Of a stretch of DNA of 64,000 bases, positions 63,595 through 64,000 are shown piece after piece. The notes under the pieces were generated by a model, which did not search any database, had not been told where the DNA came from, and saw nothing but the letters and a program-made list of their open reading frames with translations. The position numbers and the translations under genes are program-made. How positions within the stretch are numbered: position 1 is the stretch's first letter; each line of letters opens with the position of its first letter. Source of the stretch: Stenotrophomonas nitritireducens (GTDB lineage Bacteria > Pseudomonadota > Gammaproteobacteria > Xanthomonadales > Xanthomonadaceae); NCBI RefSeq assembly GCF_001431425.1, contig NZ_LDJG01000006.1:124001-188000 (forward strand), given 5' to 3'.

Positions 63595-64000
63595 ATGACG
63601 AAGAAGTATTCGTTGGGCTTCGTGGGCCGCAAGGCCGGCATGAGCCGCGTTTTCACTGAAGATGGCCTGTCCATCCCGGTGACCCTGATCGAAGCCACCC
63701 CGAACCGCATCGCGCAGATCAAGACCGTCGAAACCGACGGCTACAGCGCCGTGCAGGTGACCGTCGGCGCCCGTCGCGCCGCCCTGGTGAACAAGCCGGA
63801 AGCCGGCCACTTCGCCAAGGCCAAGGTCGAAGCCGGTCGTGGCCTGTGGGAATTCCGCGTCGAGGACGCCCAGATCGGCGATTACGCCGTCGGTGGCGAA
63901 GTCAAGGCGGACATCTTCGAAGTCGGCCAGATCGTCGACGTCCAGGGTGTCACCAAGGGCAAGGGCTTCCAGGGCACCATCAAGCGCTACAACTTCACCA
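63595..64000 (+). CDS. rplC: 50S ribosomal protein L3 (3' end outside window)
   Basis: The first 135 codons are present, with no stop before the window ends. [20 protein letters not shown] at the start and [18 protein letters not shown] near the end are L3 hallmarks. The second motif precedes the glutamine that is methylated in E. coli. About 75-80 residues should lie beyond base 64000. GAGGAC lies seven bases before the ATG. Confidence 0.97.
   Translation, partial: MTKKYSLGFVGRKAGMSRVFTEDGLSIPVTLIEATPNRIAQIKTVETDGYSAVQVTVGARRAALVNKPEAGHFAKAKVEAGRGLWEFRVEDAQIGDYAVGGEVKADIFEVGQIVDVQGVTKGKGFQGTIKRYNFT

Overview
The window is high-GC bacterial chromosome from the Xanthomonadaceae (Lysobacterales), in the Stenotrophomonas / Pseudoxanthomonas / Xanthomonas neighbourhood. 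The evidence is a proline iminopeptidase with the length and catalytic residue positions known for the Xanthomonas enzyme, a 566-residue homologue of the Xanthomonas O-GlcNAc-transferase-like protein, and many GTAG-headed palindromic repeats of the kind described in Stenotrophomonas. Genus is not resolved. I see no phage, IS element, CRISPR array or replication origin. Genes are closely packed, and many neighbours share ATGA or GTGA stop/start overlaps.

Layout. 1-4.7 kb: end of a diguanylate cyclase, pip, and a four-gene minus-strand operon (nitroreductase, 5'-3' exonuclease, Nudix hydrolase, N-formylglutamate amidohydrolase-like). 5.0-13.8 kb: a DUF1631 protein and a split transhydrogenase locus (pntAA, then pntAB and pntB 2.3 kb away). 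Two small coupled genes and an opposing sigma / anti-sigma-like / DUF3106-like operon lie between the parts. 14.3-25.7 kb: sufT, ilvE, ybaK, a half-length asparaginase, wrbA, yihY, a TlpA lipoprotein, ppk2, a three-gene SPFH / zinc-ribbon / small membrane protein module, and the OGT-like glycosyltransferase. 25.8-35.1 kb: hemA-prfA on the minus strand, then TPR protein-lolB-ispE-tRNA-Gln-prs-rplY-pth-ychF. 35.4-40.6 kb: a TonB-dependent receptor divergent from an exported cyanophycinase and an exported isoaspartyl peptidase. 40.7-64 kb: the translation/transcription superlocus (tRNA-Tyr, -Gly, -Thr, tuf, tRNA-Trp, secE, nusG, rplKAJL, rpoBC, rpsL, rpsG, fusA, second tuf). It is interrupted by an exported M14 metallopeptidase before the S10 operon starts (rpsJ, rplC).

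How the genes work together. The cyanophycinase, isoaspartyl peptidase and receptor form a plausible scavenging pathway for cyanophycin or other beta-aspartyl peptides. A perfect match to a LacI/CcpA-type operator consensus lies in their shared upstream region. The superlocus supplies ribosomal proteins, RNA polymerase and elongation factors. Its untranslated leaders hold recognisable promoters and hairpins.

The most unusual sequence-level observation is that GTAG repeats supply the in-frame TAG stop codon of five separate genes, on both strands. Next are the clustered differences between the two EF-Tu copies in the switch I region, and the split pnt locus. I did not find a convincing, wholly new multigene system. 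The SPFH / zinc-ribbon / small membrane module is the least explained conserved-looking operon.
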